Shown here: piece after piece, positions 37,563-45,796 of the stretch
How the letters are laid out: every line of letters starts with the position of its first letter
Numbering within the stretch: the stretch's first letter is position 1
NCBI RefSeq assembly: GCF_017498085.1
Contig: NZ_JAGBKM010000008.1
Coordinates: 45,438 to 109,437 of the forward strand
DNA: 64,000 bases
DNA from: Psychrobacter coccoides
GTDB lineage: Bacteria; Pseudomonadota; Gammaproteobacteria; Pseudomonadales; Moraxellaceae
Direction: 5' to 3'
The notes under the pieces: model-generated
What the model was told of the DNA's origin: nothing
Databases searched by the model: none
The model's input: only the letters and a program-made list of their open reading frames with translations
Translations under genes and position numbers: made by a program

Positions 37563-37925
37563 TTACAGATTGTCTTTATTATTAAGTTTAGCAGTCTCAC
37601 ATCCACTCAAAATTTCCATGAGCGAGGCACACAGCTCTGGATGTCCCGCACAGCAGTCTTGCAATAAAAACTGCACGACCGCCTCCATATGCGACAACGA
37701 CGCGCGATAGATTATCTGCCGACTTTGGCGTTTTGACACTACCCACCCTGCTCGTGCCAGCACCGATAAATGCGCCGACATAGTGTTATGTGGTACAGAC
37801 AGCTGACGGGCTATCTCACCCGCAGGTAAACCCTCGGGCTCTTGACTGACAAGTAACCTAAAGGCTTTGAGACGAGTATCTTGAGAGAGCGCAGCGAAGC
37901 TTGCGATAGCATTTATTATTTCCAT
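37563..37925 (-). CDS. arsR: ArsR-family arsenite-responsive repressor
   Basis: A 120-aa winged-helix repressor. The DNA-recognition helix region is AGEIARQLSVPHNTMSAHLS; the C-terminal cysteines in DCCAGHPELC (about residues 91-100) probably form the arsenite site, because the classical ELCVCDL site on helix 3 is absent. This C-terminal arrangement is known from ArsR variants outside the enterobacterial type, so the protein is a metalloid sensor with a different binding location. It heads arsRCHB and is predicted to repress its own promoter through the palindrome that overlaps its start codon. Confidence 0.93.
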   Translation of the reverse strand: MEIINAIASFAALSQDTRLKAFRLLVSQEPEGLPAGEIARQLSVPHNTMSAHLSVLARAGWVVSKRQSRQIIYRASLSHMEAVVQFLLQDCCAGHPELCASLMEILSGCETAKLNNKDNL

Positions 37926-37961
37926 ATGTCCAATAATACAGACATATTAATTTAATGTCAA
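37924..37961 (-). promoter_or_regulatory. arsR promoter with overlapping ArsR operator
   Basis: On the minus strand, TTGACA (37956-37961) and TATTAT (37933-37938) are spaced by 17 bp. The inverted repeat ATATGTC-N10-GACATAT (37924-37947) covers the -10 and the start codon. The -10 ends 8 nt from the arsR ATG, so transcription should begin at or next to it. Confidence 0.8.
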
Positions 37962-38249
37962 AAATTATAGTTTATTGGTGGCCGGCTACTCATAGCCACT
38001 GCCATGACTTATCAAAAATATATACAAGTGACTGATAGCACTTAACAATGTGATTCGAGCACATTTACTAAAACAAAGTAATAAGCTTATCTAACCCATC
38101 GACTTTATCCCTATTTATTGCTACAGTTATTTTTCAGCGTTGCTAAGTGACAACCCTCAGCACAGACGCTTTATGAGCTTAACCTTGTTGTAAATTTGAC
38201 CTATTTTTCTACAACCCTTTGTCGTCCTTACCGATACCCGAGACCTGTT
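37926..38249. other. 324-bp divergent region between arsR and the transglycosylase gene
   Basis: Apart from the arsR promoter/operator (separate entry) I see no gene or clear promoter for the plus-strand transglycosylase; the region is AT-rich and unremarkable. Confidence 0.5.
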
Positions 38250-39554
38250 ATGATGTTAAAAAAGCGCTATTTTGCCCTGTTACCCATCGTGCTCGCTGCC
38301 AGCTGTGTCAGCCAACCAACCAAGCAAACCAGTAAACCGGTGCGCCAAGGCAATGTTAAGATTGAGCAAACCCAAACCATTCAAGTCAAACCCGCCCCTG
38401 TCATCATTCAAAAAGAAACGGTCATAACGCCCAAGCCGACCTATGGTAGCTTTTCGGACTGGAAGTCAGACTTTTCTATGCGTGCCATGTCTGCTGGTTA
38501 CAGTGCTTCGGATGTGCAGCGATTACTAGGCTCCGCCTACCTAAACCAACAAGTGGTTTCGCTGGATAGAGGTCAGCCTGAATTTGCTAAAATGCCGTGG
38601 GATTACGCAGACTCTGCGGTATCAAGTGGCCGAGTGTCTGTCGGTAAACGTAAGTTTTCAGAGCAGCGCACCTACCTCTCAGGTCTAGAGTCACAATACG
38701 GGGTAAACGCTGAGATTATTGCAGCGATCTGGGGTATGGAGTCATCCTTTGGGGCAGTGACAGGTAGCAGTCATTTGCCAAGCGCACTTGCCAGCCTCGC
38801 TTATGATGGCCGCCGCCAAGAGTTTGCAGAGACTCAGCTCTTGTCTCTAGTGACGCTGCTACAACGGGGTGATGTCTCTTGGTCACAGCTCGAAGGCTCT
38901 TGGGCCGGCGGTATGGGGCAAACGCAGTTTATCCCTGCCACTTGGCTTGAGCATGGTGTCGACGGTGATGGCAATGGACATCGTAACCCGTGGTCAACGG
39001 CTGATGCGCTCGCTTCAACGGCCAACTATCTAAGCCGTTCAGGCTGGGTACGGGGCTTAGCACCTTTTTATGAAGTGGTGCTGCCACCATCTTTTGATTA
39101 CTCTACGGTCAGTACCAAGCTACCTGCAGTTCGATGGGCTGCACTCGGGGTCGACACCATAGCAGATGTGTCTTTGGATGCCGACACCCAAATGGAGCTT
39201 TGGCTGCCTGCTGGCAAGAATGGTCCAGCACTGCTTCTAAGCCCTAACTTTGATGTGATTAAAGTCTACAACAACTCCTCAAACTACGCTTTAGGGGTTA
39301 GCTTATTGGCAAAAGCCATTGTTGGTCAAAGCGGTCTACGTACCTCATGGCCACGCTATGAGCGCCCATTATCAACCTCACAAGTGACCCGTCTGCAGCA
39401 GCGCTTGACCAGTGCTGGCTACGATACCAAAGGCGCTGATGGCATCATTGGCACCAATACTCGCAAGGCATTTCAGCGCTGGCAAGCGGACAACGGTCAA
39501 ACCCCAGATGGCTTTATCAGTCAAAGCAGTGCGTCGTCATTGACCTATTGGTAA
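38250..39554 (+). CDS. MltB-family lytic murein transglycosylase, lipoprotein
   Basis: A protein of about 434 aa that cleaves peptidoglycan to 1,6-anhydromuropeptides. It starts with a lipoprotein signal (KKRYFALLPIVLAASC, lipobox L-A-A-S-C). The catalytic domain (about 90-345) shows WGMESSFGAVTG with catalytic Glu164 and GGMGQTQFIPATW. A C-terminal peptidoglycan-binding repeat (about 375-432, TRLQQRLTSAGYDTKGADGI) follows, an addition absent from E. coli MltB. The ATG at 38250 has GAG seven bases upstream; the longer frame starting at 38196 is not supported. Its last 10 bases overlap the convergent kinase gene. Confidence 0.92.
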   Translation: MMLKKRYFALLPIVLAASCVSQPTKQTSKPVRQGNVKIEQTQTIQVKPAPVIIQKETVITPKPTYGSFSDWKSDFSMRAMSAGYSASDVQRLLGSAYLNQQVVSLDRGQPEFAKMPWDYADSAVSSGRVSVGKRKFSEQRTYLSGLESQYGVNAEIIAAIWGMESSFGAVTGSSHLPSALASLAYDGRRQEFAETQLLSLVTLLQRGDVSWSQLEGSWAGGMGQTQFIPATWLEHGVDGDGNGHRNPWSTADALASTANYLSRSGWVRGLAPFYEVVLPPSFDYSTVSTKLPAVRWAALGVDTIADVSLDADTQMELWLPAGKNGPALLLSPNFDVIKVYNNSSNYALGVSLLAKAIVGQSGLRTSWPRYERPLSTSQVTRLQQRLTSAGYDTKGADGIIGTNTRKAFQRWQADNGQTPDGFISQSSASSLTYW

Positions 39555-40519
39555 GGGTGTAGAGTCTGCAGCGCTTTTAGCAGCTCTTGCATACTAGGAT
39601 AGCGCTGCTGTACGGGTTTGGCGAGAGCACGATTTAAAATCTGTTGATAACGCTGGTGCGGTTTTGGCAGTATTGGGGTTGGCTGTTGACAATGCTGAGT
39701 GGCCCACGCTGCTATAAGCGCAGCCTCTTGTTGCTCACGATGTTGCTGTGTGATCGCAAAGGGTCGCTCGCCCATTAAAACCTCATAGAGCAAAACACCA
39801 AACGCATAAATATCAGTTTGCACTGTTTTACCCTGCCCGTGCCAGCATTCAGGTGCCAGATAAGCTGGCGTCCCTGCAGAAGAGACTCTACCTACTGTCT
39901 GTGACTTAAGCTGAGCGCCTTTGATATATTCAGCCAATGCAAAGTCGGTAAGCATCAAGGCATGCTCGTCACTGATTAAGAGATTACTAGGTTTGATGTC
40001 ATTGTGTAGCCAGTTTGACTGATGTAGATGATCGATAAGGATAGCTGCTTGGATGATAAACCGGTGTTTTTGCTGCGCACTTTGTGCCTGCTTGAGTGCA
40101 TAGGCTAGGCTACCATTAGAGTAATAAGGCATGATCAGCACAGTTAATCGCTGCTGTGATAGAGAAATGGTTTTATGATCTAGCCATGGCGGGGTTATGA
40201 TTGCGCTGCTGTTTTTTTGATACTGATTTAGCGTCCTTAACACTCTGATTTCATGGTGTAAGCTGCTGTTATCTGCCATAGGGCTAGGGTTGCTGTCCAA
40301 CTGCCATTTTATCATCACCTGGCCAAACCGTGTTTGGTATGCTCGTGTGAGCCCTTGATAGCAGTCATGAGCTCCTGCGATATTCTGTTGACTGATGCGC
40401 TGGTGAACAATCTCGCTATAACCCAATCCGATCAATACGTCGGTCAGGGCAGGCAGCATTTGCTTCGCTTGTCTGTGTAGTGCTTGTATTGCCGCTGAAT
40501 TACTGGCACTATTTCTCAT
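39545..40519 (-). CDS. Serine/threonine protein kinase (atypical motifs)
   Basis: A soluble Hanks-type kinase of about 324 aa with no membrane helix or sensor domain. Seen: the ATP-anchoring Lys71 in VMIKWQL, alpha-C Glu90, catalytic loop LHNDIKPSNLL at 171-181 (HND instead of HRD, with Asp174, Lys176 and Asn179 kept), DFA instead of DFG at 192-194, APE at 222-224 and DIYAFGVLLYEVLMGERPF. All metal and phosphate ligands are present, so it may be active, but the activation loop would not be controlled by the usual RD arginine. The Gly-rich loop is poorly formed. The ATG at 40519 has AAGGG nine bases upstream. It is divergent from a DUF815 ATPase 59 bp away. Confidence 0.85.
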   Translation of the reverse strand: MRNSASNSAAIQALHRQAKQMLPALTDVLIGLGYSEIVHQRISQQNIAGAHDCYQGLTRAYQTRFGQVMIKWQLDSNPSPMADNSSLHHEIRVLRTLNQYQKNSSAIITPPWLDHKTISLSQQRLTVLIMPYYSNGSLAYALKQAQSAQQKHRFIIQAAILIDHLHQSNWLHNDIKPSNLLISDEHALMLTDFALAEYIKGAQLKSQTVGRVSSAGTPAYLAPECWHGQGKTVQTDIYAFGVLLYEVLMGERPFAITQQHREQQEAALIAAWATQHCQQPTPILPKPHQRYQQILNRALAKPVQQRYPSMQELLKALQTLHPYQ

Positions 40520-40578
40520 AAATTCGTACCCTTCGCTCATTCACACTTAATTTATCGATATTTACAAGTAACCATGCT

Positions 40579-41535
40579 ATGTCTATACCGTCTAATGCTT
40601 CTAATTACGCCTTGCCTGAGTCTTTATTGACACTACTCACGACATACCTAACAGAGCGTATCACACCTGATATCAAAATAGATCCTGAACAGTTGGCTTA
40701 CCGCTGGGTCGGTGGGCGCTCAGGGCATTTAGAGCCGCTATCTGTCAATTTGTTTTTGAGCCTAGACGACCTGCAAGGTATCGACACCCAAAAATCCAAG
40801 CTGATACAGAACACGCGGCAGTTTCTCAAAGGCTTCCCCGCCAACCATGTATTGATGACGGGTACTCGTGGTGCAGGTAAATCATCGCTGATTCGGGCTT
40901 TGCTACATGCCTATCATAGCGAAGGGCTGCGCATTATCGAGATCGCCCGTGACGACTTACTTGTACTGGATAAAATTCGTGCGGCGATCAATGAGCTGCC
41001 TACTGATTGTGATTGTCGTTATATTGTCTATTGCGATGATTTGGCATTTAATGGTCAAGATGAAAGCTATCGTACGCTGAAAAGTGTGCTTGATGGATCG
41101 CTTGATTCTGAGCAAGACAAGCTATTGGTCTATGCCACCAGTAATCGTCGTCATTTATTACCGCAATTAATGAAAGACAATGTCAACATCTATGATGGTC
41201 AAACCGACGAAGTCAATCCTTATGAGACCATTGATGAAACCGTCTCACTCTCTGATCGCTTTGGATTGTGGCTGTCTTTTTATCCGATGAACCAGCAGAC
41301 TTATTTGCAAATTGTCCAACATTATTTAAGCTTACAGCAAGCCCAGATGACTGACAGTGTCATTCATACTGACACGAGCAACGACAGCGATGATAAAGCG
41401 CTTGATGAGAATATTAGAGCGGAGGCATTGCGCTGGGCGTCACAGCGTGGCGGACGCTCAGGACGGGTGGCGTATCAGTTTAGTCGTTATTGGATCGGTC
41501 AAATGCAGTTGGCAGCGCTAGACAACCCTTCTTAG
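40579..41535 (+). CDS. DUF815-family AAA ATPase
   Basis: A 318-aa P-loop ATPase of the DUF815 family, of unknown function. Walker A is MTGTRGAGKSSL near 93-104 and a Walker B-like YIVYCDDLAF lies near 148-157; NRRHLLPQLM and LSDRFGLWLSFYPM are family blocks (sensor and arginine-finger region). A short acidic, Thr/Asp-rich insert near 255-275 interrupts the C-terminal domain, which ends with GGRSGRVAYQFSRYWIGQM. It is divergent from the Ser/Thr kinase and convergent with rnz. Possible partners cannot be read from sequence. Confidence 0.85.
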   Translation: MSIPSNASNYALPESLLTLLTTYLTERITPDIKIDPEQLAYRWVGGRSGHLEPLSVNLFLSLDDLQGIDTQKSKLIQNTRQFLKGFPANHVLMTGTRGAGKSSLIRALLHAYHSEGLRIIEIARDDLLVLDKIRAAINELPTDCDCRYIVYCDDLAFNGQDESYRTLKSVLDGSLDSEQDKLLVYATSNRRHLLPQLMKDNVNIYDGQTDEVNPYETIDETVSLSDRFGLWLSFYPMNQQTYLQIVQHYLSLQQAQMTDSVIHTDTSNDSDDKALDENIRAEALRWASQRGGRSGRVAYQFSRYWIGQMQLAALDNPS

Positions 41536-41571
41536 GGACTGTATCAAGTCTGGCCTAAAGCTACCAGTGCT

Positions 41572-42669
41572 TCAAGATTTGTGATGAGCCAAACCCAAGG
41601 ACGTCACCTGGTTATCAGTACCTTTGACCAGATACTGCTCAAAGTCAGCCGCCAGCCATAGATTGCCTTTGTAGGTGCTTGCGGCATCCAAACGAATATG
41701 TCCCATATTGGGTGTCTCACTCTCAGGATTATCAAAGCTTTGATAACGAGCACTAAAGTGCGTCAAGATGAGATTTTGAAGACCGCTGTCTTGTGCAAAC
41801 CTGCCGACTTGCGCAGCGCTACTGTGCATCGGGTCATAATCTGAGTGGCTGGCTTGTATCTTGGCCTGTACTTTAGCGAGCACATCAGCGGTATACGTCG
41901 CCTCGTGTACCAACAGATGGGTATCCGTCAAGGCGGCGCTCAAACAAGCTGGTGTATCATTATCACCAGCGACCACGACTCTGGTTCGCAATACTTCGCT
42001 ATTGACATAATCTGTTGCGCGCAGTGATCTGCCGTCTTCAGTTATCACATCTTCACCTTGCTGCAGCCTACCCCATAACGCACTGGCTGGGATACCTTCT
42101 GCCAGCAGTTTATCGGTATTGAGGGTGCGACGACTGATGCTCTGAGTAATGCCAAACCCATAGCAGGGTACCCGATGCGATAAAGGATGAATATCAATAG
42201 TTAAGGCTTGCTTATCTATGCTGACGTCTAGCTTAGCGCTATTTTCCTTGCCTTGTTGCGACAGCAAATCTTCTATCGCCATAAAGTTGATGGCAAATGG
42301 AAAGTACAGCTCAGTGGTGAGCGTTATCGTATCTAGTAATTTAGCGATGGCCTTTGGAGCGATAAGGGTCAATGGCGCAGTTCGTCCTGACATGGCAGCA
42401 CTAGCAAGCAGCCCAGGCAAGCCATAGCAGTGATCACCGTGCACATGAGTGATACAAATAGCGCTGAGCCGGTGCAGCGATAGTTTGGTATGCAACAATT
42501 GCTGCTGCGTGCCCTCGCCACAATCAATGAGCAACCATGGCCGTGATTTTTTGCTATGTTGCTTAGAGCCTGACAGATAAGGATTGAGGCACTCCACCGC
42601 CAACGCAGTGACGTTACGCTGCTTGGTTGGCACCCCTGCCGAGGTGCCCAAAAAAGTAAGCTTAAGCAT
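41572..42669 (-). CDS. rnz: Ribonuclease Z (tRNA 3' processing endonuclease)
   Basis: A metallo-beta-lactamase-fold nuclease of about 365 aa that cuts tRNA precursors after the discriminator base. Zinc motif THVHGDH has residues 75-80 (HVHGDH), with FLGTSAGVPTKQRN at the start, LIDCGEGTQQQ upstream, and later VVAGDNDTPACLS, LLVHEATY and LILTHFSARY. This is the short single-domain RNase Z type, a little longer than E. coli Rnz (305). The ATG at 42669 has GAG seven bases upstream. It precedes no tRNA gene here. Because this genome's tRNA-Leu encodes CCA, its role may be limited (inference). Confidence 0.94.
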   Translation of the reverse strand: MLKLTFLGTSAGVPTKQRNVTALAVECLNPYLSGSKQHSKKSRPWLLIDCGEGTQQQLLHTKLSLHRLSAICITHVHGDHCYGLPGLLASAAMSGRTAPLTLIAPKAIAKLLDTITLTTELYFPFAINFMAIEDLLSQQGKENSAKLDVSIDKQALTIDIHPLSHRVPCYGFGITQSISRRTLNTDKLLAEGIPASALWGRLQQGEDVITEDGRSLRATDYVNSEVLRTRVVVAGDNDTPACLSAALTDTHLLVHEATYTADVLAKVQAKIQASHSDYDPMHSSAAQVGRFAQDSGLQNLILTHFSARYQSFDNPESETPNMGHIRLDAASTYKGNLWLAADFEQYLVKGTDNQVTSLGLAHHKS

Positions 42670-42714
42670 AAGCAATATCTCTCATGAATAACCACTCATC
42701 ATATATCGCCGATA

Positions 42715-42963
42715 CTAAGGCAGCTGGCACAATAACGTTCTTTGCCCTTCAACCATCTGCCCTCCATGGATCGCACATTCATTGACCATATAAGACTCAT
42801 AAGACTTCCAGCCGCCATAAAAACTGGCTATACACAATAAGACCACCAACAGTTTTTGTGTCCACGCCTTGATTGAGACTTGCTGCGCATCTGCCTGCTG
42901 TCTTATCAAGCTATCGGTTTCAGTATCCGTAGCTTTAGTATTGATATTATCAGGGTCTGTCAT
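42715..42963 (-). CDS. Small single-pass membrane protein of unknown function
   Basis: An 82-aa protein: a hydrophilic N-terminus rich in Asp/Thr/Gln, one transmembrane helix (WTQKLLVVLLCIASFYGGW, about residues 34-52) and a short C-terminal part with two cysteines (NECAIHGGQ and TLLCQLP) that might form a disulfide in the periplasm. A GAAGG ribosome site supports the start. It sits 45 bp upstream of rnz and 43 bp downstream of the GST gene on the same strand, so they may be co-transcribed. I do not recognise the family. Confidence 0.7.
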   Translation of the reverse strand: MTDPDNINTKATDTETDSLIRQQADAQQVSIKAWTQKLLVVLLCIASFYGGWKSYESYMVNECAIHGGQMVEGQRTLLCQLP

Positions 42964-43006
42964 CGTTTTACCTTCTAAAAACTTTTATCAATGAAAGCGG
43001 CAGGGG

Positions 43007-43675
43007 TTAGAACTGAATACGACCGCCTTTGGCTTCAGCTCGTTTAAAGGCCTCACGTTCTTGACAGCGTTTTAACCAAATAATGATGTTGGCATACTTA
43101 ATTCTATCTAAGCCCTCTCCGGCATTGGCAGCGGCAACAGCAAAGTGCATCTGAATGTCAGCAGCACTAAACTCTGTCCCTGCAAACCAGTGATTGTCTT
43201 GCAGACGATCTTCCATCATCAGCAGCATCTTGGTCAAGCTGGTATTTATCATATTGTTCTCGACCTGTTTGCGAATGCTTTTACTCACTGGCCTGATAAG
43301 TCTTGGCGACTTTTCGACAACCTTGGTAAACACCAAGCGCATGACCAATAACGGCATAATTGAAGCCTCAGCGAAGTGCAGCCAAAAAGTATAAGCCTCC
43401 CACGCCGCTTCGTTATCGTCAGCAGGTTTAAACTGCTGCTCTGTATCATAATGCTTGAGCAAATACTCAATGATAAACCCAGATTCTATCAGAGCCTGAT
43501 CATTCACTTCCAATATAGGGGTATGGCCAAGTGGATGAATTTTTTTTAGGCTCTCGGGTGCCCGAAAGGCTTTATTGCGCTGATAGCAAGTCAACTGATA
43601 ATCGACATTCAACTCTTCTAATAACCATAAAATACGGAACGAGCGTGAGTTCTCTAAATGATGCAGGTGTAACAT
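43007..43675 (-). CDS. Glutathione S-transferase family protein
   Basis: A 222-aa canonical GST: thioredoxin-like half with ENSRSFRILWLLEELNVDY and the cis-Pro block HPLGHTPILEVNDQALIESGFIIEYLL, and an all-helical half with WFAGTEFSAADIQMHFAVAA (the N-capping box). The Ser in ENSRS is the likely glutathione-activating residue. Substrate class is not obvious. The ATG at 43675 lacks a strong ribosome site. Confidence 0.9.
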   Translation of the reverse strand: MLHLHHLENSRSFRILWLLEELNVDYQLTCYQRNKAFRAPESLKKIHPLGHTPILEVNDQALIESGFIIEYLLKHYDTEQQFKPADDNEAAWEAYTFWLHFAEASIMPLLVMRLVFTKVVEKSPRLIRPVSKSIRKQVENNMINTSLTKMLLMMEDRLQDNHWFAGTEFSAADIQMHFAVAAANAGEGLDRIKYANIIIWLKRCQEREAFKRAEAKGGRIQF

Positions 43676-44084
43676 AAACTTATCCTAAAAATTAATAGTG
43701 ATGATACTGCTGATGACTGGCACGCTTACTCATCGTCATGGGTATGTTGTCAAGGCGCTGTTTGCTTAGGTCATGATGGCCTTTGATCGTGATACTCATG
43801 CATTAAGACTATCAAAAATAGCACTGACAGCGACTGTTTACGACTGTTTAATAGACCCTAAAACCAACTCCTGATAATAACGCACTTATAGCAACATTGA
43901 TATAAATAACGTGCCCCTCTATTTTCTATCTTAAAAACAGAGCCTAAATATAGTGAGCTCGAAATACTATCCATACTCCCATACCCGCCCAGCTTACTCA
44001 TGTAATGCATCTATTTTATTTACGCCCTGTCATTACTATCAACCCCATTCAGTCATCACAAATACGCCCTTACATCGGGTCTCT
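43676..44084. other. 409-bp intergenic region without recognised gene
   Basis: AT-rich region between the GST gene start and the end of the first RarD-like gene. The only structure I see is an exact tandem duplication of the 10-mer CGACTGTTTA at 43831-43850. No terminator with a T tract is evident for the RarD gene. Confidence 0.5.
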
Positions 44085-45155
44085 TTATTTGGAATAAAGC
44101 TGGTTGATTTTATGCGACATCTTATCTATCTTGTGCTGATAACGTCTGATTTTACGGAATCGATGCGCTGTGAGCACGCCTTGAATCCGGCGGTTTTTTA
44201 GACGACGACGCGGTGGAAAGCTGCCGACCTGCGGCTCATTGTAACCATGCAAACGATTGTCACGACGACGTGCCAGATAACCAAGCCCACTGTCTAGTAT
44301 CATAATCATCAACGCAGCAAAAATCATACCATACATAAATAAAGAGCCACCCTCATCGACGTTTTGCTGCAGCAACGTGATCGAAAACACAAACAAAAAT
44401 ATCGGCTCAAGGTAACATAAAGTACCAAATAAGGAGACTGGCAGCTTGCGGCTAGCAACCATGGTCAATGACATCGCCGCCGTACTGATAATGCCCAATA
44501 ATGGGAGCAAGTACCACAGCTTACTGGTCGTGATGGCCAACTCAAAGCCGCCAGTAAAATATAAGGCCACTATTACCACAGGTAACAATAACACAAGATC
44601 AGAGATCAGCCCTGTGATGGGCGGTACTGCAAGCTTGCGGCGCAATAGATAGTAAGGCGGATAACCCAAGCACACAAACAAAGTCGCCCACGATATCGTG
44701 CCGTATTGAAACACGTCATAAGCAATACCAATGGCAGCAAATATAGTCGCAAACCATTGGAGCAGGCTCATCTCTTCATTATAAAAAAACCGGCCAACCA
44801 TGATCATAATCATTGGATATAAAAAATAGCCCAACGTCACATCCAGTCCCAAGCCATTTACAGGCGCCCACATAAATATCCAAATTTGCGCACCCAAAAT
44901 CGGCGTTGGAATGAGAAACAAAAACCACTCCATCGGGGTTTTTAGCGTTTTTAGATAATCTACAATATGCTGCCACTGTTTCATCACGGTCACTAACAGC
45001 ACCAAGCTGATCAGCATCATGATGACACGCCATGAAGCGACTTGCGTACCTGACAAGGGCTGCATAATCAAACCAAATAAAAACAATAACGAGTATAAAA
45101 AATTAGCTGCCACCGCAGTGATCGTACCCTGCGCAGTTTGGTTGGTGGTAAACAT
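44085..45155 (-). CDS. RarD-like DMT-family transporter (paralogue 1) with basic C-terminal tail
   Basis: A 356-aa transporter with about ten membrane helices (residues about 12-300), of the RarD/EamA drug-metabolite transporter group. Blocks GTQVASWRVIMMLISLVLL, PTPILGAQIWIFMWAPVNG and LDVTLGYFLYPMIMIMVGRF match RarD. It carries an extra basic, hydrophilic tail of about 55 residues (from RRDNRLHGYNEPQVGSFPPR onward) beyond the normal end. The true start is the ATG at 45155, aligned with paralogue 2; the frame stays open to 45263 only because it reads through repeat copy C. The paralogue at 45797 has the same length and the same tail. RarD substrates are uncertain (chloramphenicol sensitivity in E. 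coli). Confidence 0.88.
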   Translation of the reverse strand: MFTTNQTAQGTITAVAANFLYSLLFLFGLIMQPLSGTQVASWRVIMMLISLVLLVTVMKQWQHIVDYLKTLKTPMEWFLFLIPTPILGAQIWIFMWAPVNGLGLDVTLGYFLYPMIMIMVGRFFYNEEMSLLQWFATIFAAIGIAYDVFQYGTISWATLFVCLGYPPYYLLRRKLAVPPITGLISDLVLLLPVVIVALYFTGGFELAITTSKLWYLLPLLGIISTAAMSLTMVASRKLPVSLFGTLCYLEPIFLFVFSITLLQQNVDEGGSLFMYGMIFAALMIMILDSGLGYLARRRDNRLHGYNEPQVGSFPPRRRLKNRRIQGVLTAHRFRKIRRYQHKIDKMSHKINQLYSK

Positions 45156-45175
45156 AATAATAGCCTTAAAAAGTG

Positions 45176-45269
45176 ATACCAGACCCAAAATTACGATTGA
45201 CGGGGTCAAACTTACGACAGTAGTTTGTGCACAAGTTTTCCGCCTTACGCTAACTTTTGGCAATGGTAT
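45176..45269. repeat. Dispersed palindromic element, copy C (94 bp, reverse orientation)
   Basis: Reads ATACCAGACCCAAAA...TTTGGCAATGGTAT; its reverse complement aligns with copies A and B including AAACTTGTGCA and AAGTTTGAC, with about 11 bases missing from the centre. It sits 20 bp upstream of the first RarD-like ATG, where the second RarD-like gene has unrelated sequence. The element therefore probably entered after the gene duplication. Confidence 0.8.
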
Positions 45270-45302
45270 TTGCGCGCTTCCTTGGCAATTTTAGAGAAAA
45301 AC

Positions 45303-45335
45303 AAAAGCCTCAGACGCGAACGTCGGAGGCTTTTT
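45303..45335. terminator. Terminator-like hairpin between the two RarD-like genes
   Basis: AAAAGCCTCAGACG-cgaa-CGTCGGAGGCTTTT, one mismatch, T runs on both sides, so it can work in either direction. It resembles the gyrA terminator at 46992-47023, which stands in the same position ahead of the other paralogue. Confidence 0.8.
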
Positions 45336-45796
45336 GTCTATAAGATGCTTATACTGCAAACATAAAGCTATGGTCAAAGGTGCTTTAAGAGCACGAAAAT
45401 ATAAATATATCGGCCTTAACTTTCTTCGACTACAATCATCATACTTTAAGATAAATGCGTGGATTTTATAGTCAGTCTAATATGAAAAAGATACAGCGGA
45501 ACTGGGATGCTTAGTTTTTTAATGTTGGTTTTGCAGCCTCTGTCGGCGTAGGCACAGCAAGCTAAAAAAATTTATACCAGTTTCGCATTATAAAATAACG
45601 TATCCATTTTATTTAGTATCGACTATACCTCGTATTTATCACGGGCGGCATTATGTCAAAGTCAGAATAGATAAGCAATACATCGATCTAACTGACCCGT
45701 CAATCTATAATAATGTCCATTTACAAGTATTACAGCCCTACTGGTACAGCATCCACCAACCGTACTGAGTATCGACTGCATACTACCTCATACCTT
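45336..45796. other. 461-bp intergenic region after the second RarD-like gene
   Basis: No gene recognised. AT-rich. The segment near 45532-45605, with GTAGGCACAGCAAGCT followed by an A-run and TATACCAGTTTCGC, looks like the edge of a dispersed repeat or a degraded element, but no second copy occurs in this window. Confidence 0.4.

Noticed and set aside
43831..43850. Tandem CGACTGTTTA repeat as a CRISPR or iteron array
   Set aside because: Only two 10-bp units, no further periodicity and no replication or Cas gene nearby.
45156..45263. N-terminal extension of the first RarD-like gene
   Set aside because: This stretch is repeat copy C read in frame. The paralogue and the ATG at 45155 give the proper start.
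45532..45605. Possible degraded insertion sequence end
   Set aside because: No second copy in the window, no inverted end and no transposase fragment.
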